Shown here one piece after another: positions 63,708-64,000 of a DNA stretch of 64,000 nucleotides. Both the position numbers and the translations under genes were made by a program. The notes beneath the pieces are model-generated. The model did not search any database. It saw only the letters and a list, made by a program, of their open reading frames with translations, and was not told where the DNA came from. Where the stretch lies: assembly GCF_003387165.1 (NCBI RefSeq), contig NZ_QUMW01000009.1, positions 620,001 to 684,000 of the forward strand. Direction: 5' to 3'. Numbering within the stretch: the first letter of the stretch is position 1; each line of letters opens with the position of its first letter. This DNA comes from Jeotgalicoccus halotolerans. Its GTDB lineage: Bacteria > Bacillota > Bacilli > Staphylococcales > Salinicoccaceae.

Positions 63708-64000
63708 CCTTCTCTACTATACGTTCTGCAAAATTGCCCTCGGGTTCAAAGCCGCTGACTTTAACTTTCTCTTCATCAAGCTCAAGTTCTTTAACGATAG
63801 TCTGTCTTTTTAATCTGTAAATCTTATCCTGTCTTGAAAGCGGAATTTCCGCATCATAGGTATTGAAATACTTCGTCATAAAGTTCTCGACATCCATTAA
63901 TATGTCCTCTGCCGGCATATTCATATTCACAAACTGATGCGGACTTGCCGGCAGCAGTCTTTTCTCATCATTTAAATCTGTTTTATTAAACAGAATCAGC
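63691..64000 (-). CDS. hflX: GTPase HflX, C-terminal part (start outside window)
   Basis: About 103 codons visible, open to the right edge. The G4 motif NKTD (in LILFNKTDLND) comes first, then a linker and the C-terminal domain, including RQDKIYRLKRQTIV and FEPEGNFAERIV. Assignment rests on these and on the neighbour ynbB. HflX splits stalled or hibernating ribosomes. Confidence 0.75.
   Translation of the reverse strand, partial: LILFNKTDLNDEKRLLPASPHQFVNMNMPAEDILMDVENFMTKYFNTYDAEIPLSRQDKIYRLKRQTIVKELELDEEKVKVSGFEPEGNFAERIVEKDDERE

Overview
The window looks like the chromosome of a low-to-mid GC Gram-positive coccus of the Staphylococcaceae, most like Jeotgalicoccus, Salinicoccus or Macrococcus. 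This rests on gene content (TagGH-type export, CapA/CapB/CapC-like proteins, an HflX-YnbB pair, a PucR regulator), strong AGGAGG ribosome sites, and frequent TTG/GTG starts. The genus is an inference; no rRNA or tRNA gene was seen.

Region 1 (1-4.6 kb) holds three tandem YkvI-type membrane proteins. The first is cut by the window edge, the second carries an in-frame TAA at codon 26, and the third is intact. A convergent NERD-domain gene lies among them.

Region 2 (4.6-23.7 kb) is a purine-ureide catabolic locus. A minus-strand operon runs allC-allE-allD(second copy)-allD-allF-allG-allH-arcC. allB and the divergent regulator pucR follow, then a decayed MFS gene, a DASS (SLC13) transporter, an MFS transporter and pucG. 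Together they encode allantoin -> allantoate -> ureidoglycine. Ureidoglycine can reach oxalurate by two routes: AllE plus AllD, or transamination by PucG. Oxalurate is then split by AllFGH to oxamate and carbamoyl phosphate, and ArcC makes ATP from the latter.

Three intergenic arrays in regions 1-2 share an exact 41-bp period and the same internal layout (CATG-N9-CATG, i.e. dyad arms around a 7-nt spacer), although their remaining sequence differs. A short fourth pair also has a 41-bp offset. All lie between convergent genes.

Region 3 (24.1-34.1 kb) is mixed housekeeping and accessory material: an FMN-binding PPOX protein, a CapC/YwqE-type phosphatase, a three-gene unit (42-aa membrane peptide, SSS symporter, YtcJ-like amidohydrolase), two paralogous zinc-ribbon proteins, a glycosyltransferase, and a duplicated lipoprotein + DUF218 pair.

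Region 4 (34.2-53.9 kb) is an AT-rich surface-polymer island, with the lowest GC between about 34 and 47 kb. Two heparinase II/III-like proteins flank three cyanophycin-synthetase-type ATP-grasp proteins. Then come a GNAT, a PP-loop protein, a two-domain glycosyltransferase, a degenerate and an intact-looking asparagine-synthase-like protein, a second large glycosyltransferase and a GW-motif protein. Several of these share a C-terminal motif. I infer a system that modifies or trims a uronic-acid wall polymer with amide or amino-acid groups; this is the best candidate for an undescribed system here.

Region 5 (53.9-64 kb) returns to higher GC: a UDP-ManNAc dehydrogenase, a CapB-like protein lacking its nucleotide-binding motifs, a CapA-like membrane protein, a DUF6270-like protein, a 939-aa glycosyltransferase, the TagH/TagG exporter, YnbB, and the 3' end of hflX.
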